This document shows positions 63,688-64,000 of a stretch of 64,000 nucleotides of DNA, one piece after another. Position 1 is the first letter of the stretch, and each line of letters opens with the position of its first letter. Location of the stretch: contig NC_087065.1 in assembly GCF_963678635.1 (NCBI RefSeq), positions 73,791,345 to 73,855,344 of the forward strand, given 5' to 3'. The position numbers and the translations under genes were made by a program. The notes beneath the pieces are model-generated. The model was not told where the DNA came from, ran no database searches, and saw only the letters and a list, made by a program, of their open reading frames with translations. The DNA is from Symsagittifera roscoffensis. Its lineage: Eukaryota; Xenacoelomorpha; Acoela; Convolutidae.

Positions 63688-64000
63688 GCTCGGTTAACCG
63701 AAAGCAAAACTGAGATGTGCCATTAGGTCTCATTTCCACAATTAAAACCGTTCACTTCAATTATCACTGTTTAGATCCAAATCATTTGTGATTTTAGACC
63801 CGGTTTTCAATAAGTCGCCGTTAATTCCGAAAAAACTGACTAGATTCAGTGACACTTTTAAAATCTATTTTACAAAATATTATATTAGCAAGGAAAAATC
63901 AGAAATGAATATTTAAATAGGAAACTCAATTTCTAATTAAGCGATCAAAAATTATTAAAAAATTAAAAAACATCACATGACTTTTAAAAATTAGCACCAA
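63688..64000. other. AT-rich end of the window, no gene seen
   Basis: Short frames only. Confidence 0.5.

Overview
This looks like an AT-rich, gene-poor, repeat-rich nuclear region of an invertebrate animal. No operons or bacterial signals are visible. Introns end in TTTTTCAG-type acceptors, which suits nematodes among others. Degenerate tRNA-like relics, MITEs and transposons dominate. I cannot name the species from sequence alone. Only two candidate host genes are supported: an exon of a secreted Tyr/Gly/Arg-rich peptide at 184-417 (-), and a split DMT/EamA (SLC35G-like) transporter gene at 53352-55731 (-).

Region by region. 1-15 kb: AT-rich intergenic DNA with two hAT-type MITEs that have perfect 8-bp target-site duplications, a 112-bp tandem duplication, a cluster of tRNA-like relics at 12.1-15 kb and a GTAT microsatellite. 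15.3-25 kb: a Helitron-like element read on the minus strand. It has a Cys-rich conserved protein, a zinc-binding-like protein, a 1302-residue Rep-helicase with an apparent C-terminal GIY-YIG-like domain, and a frameshifted 3' accessory gene. A 73-bp x7 minisatellite is fused to the end of the Rep-helicase gene, and there is a candidate terminal hairpin. 25-33 kb: intergenic repeats, including a degenerate tandem array with the motif GATTTGGCRGGGTAGTTTTTGAGAAAA split across units.

33084-51948: a very large (18,865 bp) Ty3/gypsy-type LTR retroelement on the minus strand, with 410-bp LTRs differing at two adjacent bases and a perfect 4-bp CTAT target duplication. Reading 5' to 3' (right to left) it carries a PBS, a structured leader, small ORFs, gag, protease, RT/RNase H, integrase, accessory ORFs and an 872-residue envelope-like glycoprotein. 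The reading frame after the envelope continues through two TGA codons. Pol carries two one-base shifts at homopolymers and one nonsense codon, so this copy is probably not autonomous unless these are assembly errors.

52-64 kb: the transporter gene with hairpin-ended repeats in its intron, further copies of that repeat family, a MITE, and an ORF-less 2.5-kb island (58.7-61.2 kb) of higher GC. In this window the two autonomous-type transposons account for about 28 kb. They work independently: the Helitron by rolling-circle Rep and helicase, the retroelement by reverse transcription and integration, with the envelope raising the possibility of infectious spread.
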